A DNA stretch of 64,000 nt from Megaleporinus macrocephalus. Its lineage: Eukaryota; Chordata; Actinopteri; Characiformes; Anostomidae. Shown here piece after piece: positions 12,245 through 25,725 of the stretch (its first letter is position 1; each line of letters begins with the position of its first letter). The stretch is from contig CM038709.1 of assembly GCA_021613375.1 (NCBI GenBank), positions 34,243,915 through 34,307,914 of the forward strand, in the 5' to 3' direction. The notes under the pieces were generated by a model. It made no database searches. It was not told the DNA's origin and saw only the letters and a list, made by a program, of their open reading frames with translations. Position numbers and translations under genes: made by a program.

Positions 12245-12305
12245 CTGCACAGATAGAGGCAGTGTATGACTGAGGCAGTCTCTGGCTGAGGCAGTCTATG
12301 ACTGA
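12245..12305. repeat. Short tandem GACTGAGGCAGTCT units
   Basis: Three degenerate units of about 19 bases containing CTGAGGCAGTCT lie in the 3' UTR of the LINE. The sister copy at 54 kb lacks them. Confidence 0.6.
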
Positions 12306-12839
12306 GTCTTTATGTTAAGTGGGCGTGAGCTGAAACAGTCCCATCCTATCTCAGTGCTGGTGCATCTGGATGGCACAGTGCTGTAACTGAGGGTGTAGTA
12401 GTAATGGACAGGTGAGCTGGCTGGTGATGGTGGGGTGATGGCCCGATGATTAGTCCTTCAACAGCGTTCAACAGACGGGAGGACAGTCATTTCCTCAGGA
12501 AGAGTAAAGAGAGAGAGTTAGTTGGGCTCGGGAGTAAGACTGTAGAGAATATGAATTTTCAGAATTTTTGAGTGCGGCTGGCGACTCCGGCAGATCTAAC
12601 TATAACAGCCTAAACTAAAAGGAGAGAACCAGAAGGTAACATGGACATGAGAGTACCCTGAGACACTGGGGTCCCCCCACTCCACCATCAACAAACCTGT
12701 GTGATCGCGTGAAGTGGTGGAACAACAGCACCAACATCTCAGTTTACCATAAACCTCTGTGTCCAAGAACACCCAGATCACCTGCCTTTATCTAAAAGAG
12801 AAGATTAATTACCAAAAGCTACACTAAATAAGTATGTTT

Positions 12840-13880
12840 TCAGTCTAGACTTAAATATTGAGACTGTGTCAGAGTCCCGAACATTAACTGGGAGATTATT
12901 CCACAATTTTGGGGCTTTGTAGGAAAAAGCTCTCCCCCCCCCATTGTAGTCTTCTGAATTTTAGGAACTATTAGAAAACCAGCATCCTGTGATCTGAGTG
13001 AACGTGGCGGTTCATAATAGGAAATAAGATCTTGCAAGTACTCCGGTGCGACATCGTGCAGGGTTTTATACGTCAGTAATAGAATTTTATAGTCGATACG
13101 GAATTTAACAGGAAGCCAGTGTAGCGCTGATAAAACTGGACTGATGTGATCGAATTTCCTGGTTTTAGTTAGTACTCTAGCTGCAGCGTTGTGAACCAAC
13201 TGAAGTTTATTCAGGTTCCTGCTGGAGCATCCTGACAATAATGCATTACAGTAATCTAGCCTTGAGGTTATAAAGGCATGCACTAACTTCTCAGCATCAG
13301 ACACAGATAACGCATTTCTTAACTTTGAAATGTTTCGTAAGTGAAGAAACGCTGTTCTTGTAATATTATCTACGTGTTGATTAAATGTCAGATCTGAGTC
13401 AATTGTTACACTAAGATTTTTGCCTACTGAACCAGGAACTACAGAGAAGTCAGCAAGATTTAACATTAAATCTGAACATTTAGTCCGAGCAGCCTTTGGG
13501 CCGAGGAGGAGAACTTCCGTTTTGTCAGGGTTCAAAAGAAGGAAGTTCTGTAGCATCCAAAGTCTAATATCTCTTACACAATCTTCTATCTTATTTAATC
13601 TGGATTTATCATCTGGTTTGGCTGATATGTACAGTTGTGTATCATCGGCATAACAGTGGAAACTAATTCCATGTCTATTTATAACTGAGCCTAATGGTAG
13701 CATATATAGTGTAAATAACAGAGGACCTAAAACAGAACCTTGTGGAACTCCATATTTCACTTTTGTAGTGTTAGACGATACATTATTTATCTTTACAAAC
13801 TGAAAGCTATCACTAAGGTAAGATGTGAACCAGGATAACGCTGTTCCTGTGATTCCAACTATATTTTCTAGCCTGTCCAA
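12840..13880 (-). pseudogene. L2 LINE ORF2, RT core and C-terminal part
   Basis: The 346-codon frame starts just after the frameshift that ends the preceding piece. It contains GVPQGSVLGP at residues 44-53 (RT motif B) and YADD at 77-80 (catalytic motif C). The C-terminal region LDYCNALLSGC..ALHWLPVKFRIDYK is typical of L2/CR1-group elements. Near residue 315 a run of nine G (plus strand C at 12934-12942), against six G plus A in the sister copy at 54130, shifts the frame, so the last 30 or so residues are out of frame. The plus-strand frame at 13420-13653 is a shadow. Confidence 0.9.
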
Positions 13881-13894
13881 GAGAATAGTGTGAT

Positions 13895-14960
13895 CTATAA
13901 AGCTGCACTTAGATCGAGTAACACCAGTAGAGATACGTGGCCCTGATCAGAGGCAAGAAGAAGATCATTTGTTATCTTAACTAAAGCTGTCTCTGTGCTG
14001 TGATGTGGCCTAAAACCAGATTGGAATTTTTCATTTATGTTGTTCTTATGTAGATGAGAACAGAGTTGTCGAGCTACAGCCTTTTCTAAAATCTTAGAGA
14101 TAAAAGGTAAATTGGAAATGGGTCTATAACTGGACAGTTCTCTGGGGTCAAGATTTGGCTTCTTTATCAAGGGTTTTATCACAGCTAGTTTAAAAGACTT
14201 AGGTACATGACCCAGACTAAGAGAAGAGTTGATGATAGTTAAGATAGGTTTAATAATAGCTGGTAATACTTGTTACAATAGGCTTGTTTGAATCATATCG
14301 AGTGTGCATGTAGCAGAATTTGAAGAAGAGATAAGTTTTTCTAGTTCTGTCTGCTGTAGTGGAGAAAATGTTTCTGGTCTTTCTTCTAAAACCACATTTT
14401 GTGCTGTTTGAGCCAAACCCACATTTTGTGCTGTTTTAGCCAAACCGGATGAAGGATAGGTTACTCGTATTGGTAGAACTTTTTGTCTAATATTCTCGAT
14501 TTTGCTATTGAAAAAGTTCATGAAATCATTGCTGCTGTGGTTGGCGGGTATCTGAGGTTCCGTTCCTGCCTGATTTTTGGTAAGTTTTGCGATGGTGCTA
14601 AATAAAACTCTAGGATTGTTTTTGTTGTGTTCGATGAGTGTGGACAGGTATGCTGAGCGTGTTTTAACAAGTGCCTTTCTGTAACTGCTAAGGCTGTCCT
14701 TCCAAGCAGAGTGAAATACCTCCAGCTTGGTCACTCTCCATTTGTGCTCTAATTTCCGTACTGTCTGTCTTAAGGTGCGTATTTCATTGTTGTACCACAG
14801 AGCAAGCTTTTTCTGTTGCATCTTTTTAATTTTTATAGGTGCAACGTTGTCTAAAGTTAATCAGAGCGTATTTTCTAGGCAGTCAGTTAGTCTGTTGGGT
14901 CTGAGGATGGAAAAATTATGGTTGATAAATCTGGAAGGATTTCAGTACCCTCCTAGGCTA
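13895..14960 (-). pseudogene. L2 LINE ORF2, linker and N-terminal RT part
   Basis: One reading frame runs from near 14960 to 13895 and is broken by a TGA near 14857 and a TAA at 14273-14275. It begins with a region ending NVAPIKIKKMQQKKLALWYN, typical of the segment between endonuclease and reverse transcriptase in L2 elements. It continues to [18 protein letters not shown] and [16 protein letters not shown], the conserved early RT blocks, and stops at LLDLSAAL. There a deletion of about seven bases shifts the frame in the middle of RT motif A (the family usually reads DLSAAFDT). The frames at 14273-14821 and 13895-14182 are pieces of this one relic. Confidence 0.85.
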
Positions 14961-14974
14961 TCAAAAAACTAATA

Positions 14975-15720
14975 AAGAAGAGTTGTTGCTGAAATGTGTA
15001 AACAAATAAAAAAAGTAACAAACATCTGGGTGCTAAAAAATACAGTCACAGCTACAGAGCCTACAAATTTCTGTAAGAACTGGGCTTCATGCTACATCTT
15101 CCTCAGAGCAAAACAAAGAAATTGCTAAGACAAAAATTCTACAATATCTAATAACCTCTTCACACAGACAAATACAGACAAATACACACACATACACACG
15201 CATACACAGGCATGTTGGCAGGCACAGCTGTGGGTGATTGATGTAGTGATTTTATGTTTTAATCCAATTTAAACTCTCCACAGCCCAGAGCCTGACAGTG
15301 AACACATTTACCATGCAGTAAATAGAAGAGTGCCTCTAGAGGAACACCACTGCATTATGAACTCCCTCTCTCCCACACACACTTACACACATGCCGCTTT
15401 AAAACACACACATACATAGTCAAGGACAATCAGACTCTTAAAGCAGAGACCATGAAGCAGCAGACAGTGTCCACATTGAGAGGAATCTATATGACAGTGC
15501 ACAGGGGATGACAGCCAGAGAGAGGGAGAGAGACAGAAAGAGAGGGAGAGAGACAGGAGACAGAGACAGATCGAGATAAAGCCTTTTGCTGGCCTACATT
15601 ATTTAGTGTGCCAATTGCAGCTTCCTCAAGCCAGCCAAAGGCATGCTCCAATCTGCCACATATCAACACCGCAAACAGTGCAAGGCCATGCAGTGCAAGG
15701 TTAAGTTGAACCACAGAAAG
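14975..15720. other. Nothing identified
   Basis: Contains short CA-rich and GA-rich stretches (about 15350-15415 and 15520-15575) and no recognisable gene. Confidence 0.4.
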
Positions 15721-15722
15721 TG

Positions 15723-17679
<1,957 letters not shown>

Positions 17680-17815
17680 CCAGTGTCTCCTATGGCTTGC
17701 TCACTTATGCTCTATTAAACCTTTCTTATCATTAAATTCCTGTACAGCTGCTTTGTGATGACATCAGTTGTTAAATGCGCTATACAAATAAATTTGATTT
17801 AATCTGATTTAAATA
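17680..17815 (+). mobile_element. L2 LINE 3' tail fragment
   Basis: The sequence from CTTGCCAGTGTCTCCTATGG to TACAAATAAATTTGATTT follows, with substitutions, the 3' end of the LINE copy that finishes at 55219 (GCTGCTTTGTGA..GCGCTATACAAATAAA). No coding part is attached, as expected for a severely 5'-truncated insertion. Confidence 0.7.
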
Positions 17816-18374
17816 ATAGCATAATAATGTTACATTTGTCTATATTGCAAAGTGGTGGTTGTGAGATGTTTGCTTTGCTTTTTTTTAAAAAAATCTCAGA
17901 CACTGCAGACAAGATCTCAACTCTCCCCTCTTATTATCTTTATGTGTTAATGATTGTGAAACTCATCAAATCAAATACTACAATGATGACTGCAAATAAT
18001 GAGGACATTTATCTTGTGACTGTTTATTAGGAGGAATAACAAAGTGCAGCTTGCCCACTGGCTAAAGCATTTGAGAAATGCAAGCTGAACCTGCAAAGCA
18101 GCTGCCTTCTGATAAACAGCAGGGGGCACTGTCACTTCTGACTTCCAGTTTACTGCACTTCAAATTTGACATTATTTAATTAGTTAGTAACCGACATGAC
18201 AGTTCAGACTACAGAAGCAAATCCTATCCTAATTTAATTCAAGATAAAATTAATAAATTAAGATGGGATACAAATTTGTAATACGATTCTGAAGTCTGTT
18301 ACCAAGTAGTCGAACAAGACTAAAAAGTTAGTTGGAGCATTTGTCCAAGCTGTATGTGCTAATTTGTGCCAGGC
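17816..18374. other. Nothing identified
   Basis: Includes a 67-codon frame without recognisable content. Confidence 0.4.
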
Positions 18375-18521
18375 TGTCATGTAGAGTTGGATGATTAGAA
18401 GTGATCTGTCTGCAATCTTAGACATTTAGCCAGAGTTGACAGCAGTTACTTCTCTGCTGCCATGTTCATTAAAGAGCATTTTCTATGTCTCTCGTATAAC
18501 CTTGTTTATGGAGACGTCACA
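18375..18521 (+). mobile_element. Putative LTR, left end uncertain
   Basis: The segment begins TGTCATGTAGAG, contains ATTAAAG as a possible polyadenylation signal at about 18470, and ends GACGTCACA, directly followed by a primer-binding site. TG..CA ends fit an LTR. At 147 bases it is short, so the true left boundary may lie further left or the LTR may be deleted internally. Confidence 0.5.
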
Positions 18522-18522
18522 C

Positions 18523-18541
18523 TGGTGTCAGAAGTGAGATC
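18523..18541 (+). other. tRNA-Leu primer-binding site of an LTR retrotransposon
   Basis: TGGTGTCAGAAGTGAGATC is complementary, with one mismatch, to the 3' end of tRNA-Leu (ending CACTTCTGACACCA). It lies one base past the CA end of the putative LTR, the expected position for minus-strand priming in Gypsy-type elements. Confidence 0.65.
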
Positions 18542-19020
18542 CCTCCAGTGTGATAGAGGTGAATGGTCCTACCGCAAACACAAAGAAAAAGACGAGAGAC
18601 CAAGCAAGGACAGCAAACAAGGCACCAATGGGGACATTTGGACATCGACCAGCAAGTACCAGCAGGCGGAGCAGCGTGCCAGCCTGTCGGCGCCGGCCTC
18701 CAGCAATGCTTCGAGCTGGCTGTGGAACTAAGTTTAATGGTTCAGCAATGGCCGAGCGTTCGAGAAGGCAACGTGCAGGAGTAGGCATAGGGGTATCTTC
18801 TGGGCATGCTGTTGCCAATGGAGCTGGGTCAGCACATGCAACAGCCAGCCTTCAAGTCATCACAACAAGTACCACAATTAAAGGGTGGAGGACACAGCGC
18901 TCACCCAGCAGCCAGACAGAGGTAATGCAGCAAGCATGTCTCTGCATGGCCCAGGGACTCTGCTCAGACTTTGTAAGGTTACCAAGATATTGTCCTACTA
19001 CTGACTTGTACAACCATTGA
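18542..19020 (+). mobile_element. Internal remnant following the primer-binding site
   Basis: More GC-rich than its surroundings and carries overlapping frames (18550-19020, 18462-18731, 18563-18784) rich in Arg, Ser, Ala and Gln. I see no recognisable gag, protease or polymerase motif. Its position after the primer site suggests the leader and start of gag of a deleted or non-autonomous LTR element. A second LTR was not found downstream. Confidence 0.4.
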
Positions 19021-20261
19021 CATGTGGAGGTGCTTGACTTGCAATAAGTAAGATTATACATTTTAAGTTGTCATATTAAACTATGTAGACTGTCACTGCA
19101 TTAAACACTCTACGAAGTGGACGGATACACCAATCTTATCTAACTACAGATTAAGGTTATGAATCTAGTATCTCTCAGTCTATGATAGCTAACATCCAAA
19201 ATTCTGTCCTAACAGACGTTGCCATAGTGTCTACATAATTTTAGAGGTGGAATTTTAGAATGTTTTTGTAACATGGCCACTAAATGTCTCTAAAACTCTT
19301 ATCACAGTAAGTCATGCCGCAAGTTGTGTAATATATTATATTATAATAGTTTTGAGAATGTAAAAGCTATTGTCCAATTATGAGGGAGAGACACTTGGAG
19401 AATGTTGTAAGGCAAATATTCTTTATAGAAAATATTTTTTTCAAATTATTTAATCATAATCATTGTTACATATTAAAGTTTAAAAGACAAATGCAGATTC
19501 CTTGTGGGTTTAGATAGAAAACAAAATGGCTAATTGTTGTGTTGTAGACATGCAATCCCTAGTTCTTATCACCATCACTTTAAAGAAAATATTTTTGAAT
19601 AATTTGATGGGAAAAGGTGGTTTGTAGAGAAACTTTTCATCTCTGACTTCCTTACAGTGATGCTGATAGGAAACAGAGGACACATTAAAATATGAACCTT
19701 TAATTTTTCTTATAAAAGTCATTAAGGAACCAACATGTGTTTTCAGGATTTTAGCTTTTTTTTGGTAGTAAATCACTGTCTGGATAAAAAAAACTAGGCC
19801 AAACTCTTCTCTCATAACTATTGCAAAAACAACATTTCAGACATCAAGTGGCATTCATAACTGTCTCACATAATAACTTTCTGTAGCTTGACCTGTCAGA
19901 TTTTACTTTAAGACAAACAGATTTCTGTAATATGACCCCAGGCTGCTATCACCACCACTGTCAACAACCCTGACTCAGTAACCATGATCACATCACATTA
20001 AACCATGCTACATAACTGTCTAAACGTTGAGAAATGTTTAAACATTTTAAACATTGGAGGTATTCCCCTGTAAGGAAGCAAAAGAGTGTGCAAAAGAACT
20101 CACTCCAAACCAGAAATGGTGAAACCAGGTGCAATCATGTTCAGCGCACTGACAAAGGATACAAACATACATACACCTAAATATAAGTCTGCACAGCACT
20201 GTGATTAAAAGCTCATGGTTAATCCAGCAAAGATTCAGACAATGAAAATGAGGTTACTTAC
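19021..20261. other. Nothing identified
   Basis: AT-rich. The 101-codon minus-strand frame at 19510-19815 has no recognisable motif. Confidence 0.4.
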
Positions 20262-20387
20262 CACAGACACTCCAGACTGAGGAAGCGATCTGTCTCTAAC
20301 AGTGCAGCTATTTTAACATGTTCCTCAACCACTGCCACTTCCAGCAGCCAATTAGGTACTTCCCTGTGTGACCTGCTGTATCTGGGC
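20262..20387 (-). other. Candidate internal exon (126 bases)
   Basis: On the minus strand a pyrimidine-leaning tract ending CATTGGTCAG precedes G at 20387, an open stretch of 41 full codons follows, and a strong donor GTAAGTAAC begins at 20261. The length is divisible by three. The translation ends with EVAVVEEHVKIAALLETDR and FLSLECL, which looks more protein-like than nearby frames but matches nothing I know. It lies between the putative il1rapl promoter and its first coding exon, so it could be an alternative exon, an exonised repeat or chance. Confidence 0.25.
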
Positions 20388-23319
20388 CTGACCAATGAGA
20401 TATACAAAGTGTAAACAAAGCCATGTGAGCAGTTCATGGACACACACACACATTTTATCACACCTCTGGACACAAAGATATTTTGCACTTAGGTCAACAT
20501 ACCTTTTGCAAGCTTGGTACACCTCTTATAGCCAATTTGGTACATAGTATAAACAAACACATGTTGGAGTTTACACAGTCAGATGGCACTTTATTCAAGA
20601 CAGTTCTATCATGCAAGAATGTTCTATGGTCATCTAATCTACATGACCTGCAACATATTTCTTTATGATGCTGTCAATGTTCCCTGAAGACATGAGAAGG
20701 TTTGCATTAGAAGTTGAACTAAACATTCCTATTGAATTGTTTTACTTGTTTTTCTTGAATTGGATAAATCCATTTGTTTGTTTGTTTTAATGTACCATGT
20801 ATGCATTTTGAACGATTTAGCTGCATGTTTGATTTCTTAAAGTATATTGCAATAGCATTGCATATAATCAACTGAATTGTAATACAACTTTAACACTATG
20901 ATTTCAAACTTTGTAGACAGCCCTTCTAATTAGAGAACTCAGTTGCTTAAAAATCAATCCATTGCTGACACAAGCATTCAATTACAAGCACACAGCTCTT
21001 CATAGAAAAGCACTAGATTATTATGCAACACCCTGGAGTCACTATGGAGGCTACCATGGCATACATTGGCTAAAAGGGTGTAAATATCCCCAGCACTGGC
21101 CTGTTCTCTGAGGTGATTGAACACCATCAAATGAGTAAGATTAGTTGAAGGGGAGCTGTGATGTAGAACTAATCATTCATCAACATTCATCAATGCCAGT
21201 GTTTATTAATACAATGCAATCAAATCCTGGTGGTATAGTTCTAACATCTAATGAAAAGCCTTCCTAGAATGATAGCGGCAGTCAAACTTGTACACAATGG
21301 TATATTTTGTACTTTCGGTCCACATTTAAACACAGGATTGTACTAGAATTGTTCTGTGTGTATATTTACTCTCTGTCTAAATTTCCGTGACACATAACTT
21401 TTTCAAATCTTAATGCCACTGAGCACATTTTGTTCGTTGGTTTGCAGTAACTTTTTATATTAACAATTTTTATATTAACAGTACTTTTTATATTAACCTG
21501 ATTTAAATATCACCCACGTAATTACTTGAGAAAATACTTGTGACAGTTCTTTTGGAATAATGCCAAACCCAACCCAACACAATTTATCCCATTGGGTTTG
21601 AGATTATTCTGTTGTTATAACCAATTACCAGAAGTCAAACACTTTCATCTTTGGGCCAATATATACTTAAAAATAATTTGAGAGCTTGGGAGCTCATGAA
21701 CTGGCAGTCTGGCAAACATGGCAAAAATAAATGTCCTGGACTTATTGGTCAAACATTAATCATAATATTAGCCAAAAAAAACAACCATTAAGTAGTTTGT
21801 TTAGCTTTAAAACTAGTTACTGTAATGTACATGCAAACACTGCACTTCTTTAAGGAGAGATTTGGAATTGGTCAAGCCAAAACATAGAAAGACATAAAAC
21901 CACAAAATCAAAAACTAGCTTTTTTGTATTTATTATATATAGGAACTAAACGCTCACTACCAGGATACATGGGTTTGCATATAATGGCCTTTGTTATAAG
22001 GCATTATTATGTATAATATCCCTATGTTCTTTGTTAGCACTCTCTAGAACTAGCTGACCTGGTTTGCTTTGTCAAACCTAATGTGAAAACTAATGTACAT
22101 GTATGTATTTTATGTTTAAAAGATTTATTTTAAACTTGAACCAAAGAAAAGTATCTGTCTTTTAAAAAATGATGCATAACAGTATTTTACAAAACCACTT
22201 TTACATCTTTTACATTGCAATAAGTGTATATCGCTGATCATGGCTTTAAATGCAGAAAAAGAAGGTTGAACAGTTTTCTCAAATGCACCCAGACCAAACT
22301 GGTTACACATACACACACTTTTCTCTCTTTCTCATCCTCACACACACAGGCTCAAAAAGCTTCAATACTATTCAGGAGAAATCAGTCAGGGCTCTGACAG
22401 TTTGTCAGCTCTCAGTAAAAGAGAAAGTGACAGTGTCAGTGAGACGGAGGCCCAAGCCAAAATACTTGCAAACAGATTACTTGTCAGGCTACATCAACAA
22501 CCAAGAGCAGTGATGTGTGAGTCAATGTGTATGTATTCATAACTATGGGTTTGAGTATATTTTTGTGCTTCTAGAACACATTGTGCAAAACAAAAAAGAA
22601 ACACAACATGTAATATTATACAGACTGCAGTACATCCTCAAGTGATTTTTCTGCAAATGACCAGTAAGGAACCCTGAAATCTCCAAAACTTGCCACCTGA
22701 TGTCCGCTAGTTCACCGTAACTAAACACAAGAAGTAACACACAGATACATGCTCAAGGTTGCTTCAACTTTATTTTGAGAAGCGGGCTTCCCCTCAAGGC
22801 AGCAGCTTCCTGACACAGGACTTATAGAATTCCCATTTCTCACAACAGACATCCAATCAATGACTTTTTTTTCTCTGATTGTCAGTCAATATCTATTCTT
22901 CTCAGGAGTGGATCAATGTGCTTTTGGGAAGGGGCCATTCCCAAGCTCACTTTGCTGACCGCAGGAACCCCTCATTACCCAGTTGAGAACTAGCAAGTAA
23001 ACTGGCCCCTTTTAGACATACAACAACCTTCAGTGTTGACAAGACAGCGAGAAATGAGCTTGTTGTTTCCATCATTTAGCCATCACTTCTACTGCACTCT
23101 GTCTCTATCTTTCTCACTCTTAACCTTAATGGTGTGGGAGCACAAGCTGTATAATGAGGGCTTTCCCGCCACATATTCTCCTCATTACACATACACGCAC
23201 AGGCACATTATTGACACTGTATACAGTAAAGTGGTCCCTCAGAAACCTCTTGGCCTCAGGAGGGTGTTTCATTAGCCCTGAAAAGCAATCCAGCTCATGT
23301 CATACATGGAGGACAGAAG

Positions 23320-23324
<5 letters not shown>
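20388..23324. other. Nothing identified
   Basis: AT-rich sequence with a short triplicated TTTTTATATTAAC word near 21450-21500. No gene, RNA or transposon end recognised. Confidence 0.4.

Positions 23325-23353
<29 letters not shown>
23325..23353. repeat. (CA)n microsatellite
   Basis: About 14 CA units. Confidence 0.9.
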
Positions 23354-23358
<5 letters not shown>

Positions 23359-25638
23359 AATCATACTTACACAGAAAAGTATGGGTATTGAAACAGCATC
23401 ACAATAAAATACATGTATGGAAGCTGGACAACTAACACATCGGTCCTACAGCACAATGAAGTCTTAAATATATTATTTTCTTATATGGATATTGATACTA
23501 AAACCCTGATACTGACTGACACAGATGATAATCCAATATTTTAAAATCTACTTAGCCTAAAAGGGGATGTAGTGTGTTGTAGCTTTTGTGCATGCAAACA
23601 TTCCGAAAGTGCACACCAGAAGAAGAAACTCTTTCACACAAAAAACACTTTTCTCAGAGGCCCAAAACGCCTCGTTGGAATTTCAGCCCTTTTGTGTTAA
23701 AATGTAACGTCATCTCGTAACATGATCCTTGTTGCTTGCCAGAAAGCTAGGCATACTCCCTAACAATGCTTAAGAAAGTAAAAACTGACTACTAAATGTG
23801 GATATAACATGTTATTCTACCAGACCTTCAGGATTGGACTCTGTCTGGCTGAACTGACCAATGAGAGCACACTAGGCTTATCAGGTGGTGGGGCTTCAAG
23901 ACTTAAGAGTTTCAAAGTGTTTCAGACAGAAGATGAATATACAGTACATGCACAGCATAAGAAATATGACATGTTTTGGAAAAATGTAAGCATGTAAATC
24001 TATATTCTTTGTGTTTTTTCTGTGTCAAATCAAATCGAAGTCCTAACTGGATCCCTACTTTGGTTTGCACTGACTGGGATTCTATTCTAATTTATTCTAT
24101 GCTATTCTAGTTCACACCAACAACAAAATTATGAAAATTAGCATAATTTCACCTTTATTTTTCTTTTTTTCTATTAAAGCAGTGCTTAACTACTCAAACA
24201 AACACTGCCCTACAAAGAAAATACATATCCTGCAGCATACCATCTACACTACAAAAACTATTCAATAAAATTAATGTGATAATTAAATATTCAAAAGAGA
24301 ATAGGCCATTCAAACATAAGTTCTACTGTTATGAATAAACCTGGGCGCTTCTGAGCGGGGGGGAAGGTGTTTATCACACGAAATAAGTTCTCAGTAGTGT
24401 CACGCAGCTGTCAGCTCTGCCAGCTCTACACACTGGACTCCTTGTGATTTGGTATAAATTGTGACCCAATCAATTCCAGTGACATGCTCCAGTTTTGAGA
24501 GAAAGTTGTTTTCTTTTTGAGACGACACTTTAAACAATGTTTCTGCTATCACCACCACTCACTGCTGTTCAAAGCCTGATCAGTGTTCTCAGATTGATTA
24601 GCATTCATTGAGTTAAACTATTTCAATAAACTATCATTAACAGTGAAAATATTTGCAAAATTATTGCATTTAAAAAAAGATGTTAAATTTAATATAGTAA
24701 TCCACCAGCTCACTGCTCATTGGGCTAAATGGATCTACTGGTAGTACATGACCTGATTTTCTTACATTTACATTACAAGCTAATCTGTGATATTTCCAGG
24801 GAGATTACAGGTATTACAGAATTGGATTACATTCATTCTTTTGTCCCAAGCCAGCATCAACCACTGGATCTGTGCCATCTCTAATGAGCAGAAACAAGGA
24901 AGCAAATTTAAACTGTTGTCGTAACTTCATTTTTGCCGTCTGGTTGAGAACTGCAGTAAACACTAAATTACTGACACACAAATGAATATTAAACTAAGCA
25001 AGGCTGTTCTGCTGTTTTGAACTAGAAGCTAGTGGTGACATTTGTTTAGAACAAAGTTGAGCCAACATTGGCTCAACCTTGGAAAAGAGATAAGCGAGTT
25101 AATGGACTCACAGTGATGGTACATCACTGATACAGAACATTTGTGGTTGAATGGCTGAATGTCTCAAAATTAAAATGTTTATGAGACCATTTAATGTTTT
25201 GAATACCACATTACCAAACCAAAGAGCATTTTTTTTTAAAAAAGAACTGTTACATCATATCTTATTTTGCTGCTTATTTTGCTGCTTGAACCCAAAACAT
25301 CAAGTAGGCATCTTCTCAATTCTGTAACTGAGACATGACCCACATTCATATAATGATGCAGTAATTTTCTATTTTCTCAAGGGTCATATACTCATGCTGT
25401 TTCTAAAATAACCAGAGAAAGTAACAAATCAAATCCATCCAAATCCAGAGTAATCCTGCTGTCAGATCGCAGTCACAGACATCTCCCACCTTAATTGCAA
25501 AAGCCCCAGTCTGCCAGCTCCCTCCCTCACATATAGCCAGGCAATAGGAAAACATTTAATTATCAACAAGCTGCTGTGCCTCATCCTCCTGAGACATTGC
25601 TGGATTTTCAAACTTTTTTCTCTCCTGGAGATTGTGAA
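23354..25638. other. Nothing identified
   Basis: No supportable feature. A GC-richer patch at 24340-24440 with a GTATAAAT word at 24460 was considered as promoter or LTR material but lacks boundaries. Confidence 0.4.
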
Positions 25639-25725
25639 GTAGAACTACAAAGTACATCTACATAAGCTAATAAAATGGACAATGAATGTAGGAGGTGGTT
25701 TTAATGTTATGGCTAATTGGTATAT
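25639..25725 (+). mobile_element. Right-terminal fragment of the palindromic MITE
   Basis: Runs from GTAGAACTACAAAGT to GGTTTTAATGTTATGGCTAATT, matching the right end of the copy at 55.6-55.7 kb. The interior of the element is absent. The break point is close to that of the fragment at 40628. Confidence 0.65.

Larger units (their letters stand above)
11963..14970 (-). mobile_element. 5'-truncated L2-type LINE
   Basis: In transcription order the element has the linker between endonuclease and reverse transcriptase, the RT domain, the C-terminal region, a 3' UTR, and a tail ending in AAAATTGACTTGACTTGAC (complement of 11967-11985). The endonuclease part is absent, the usual result of incomplete reverse transcription. 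The stretch at 12010-12190 (AACTCCCTCAACTGGAGGAA on the plus strand) is a 3' UTR block also present in the copy at 53.6-55.2 kb. I could not resolve target duplications. It lies sense to the putative il1rapl transcript. Confidence 0.85.

Noticed and set aside
13420..13653. 77-codon plus-strand frame
   Set aside because: Antisense shadow of the L2 ORF2.
24340..24470. GC-richer patch with GTATAAAT as a promoter or LTR
   Set aside because: No boundaries, target duplication or polyadenylation signal in a sensible position.
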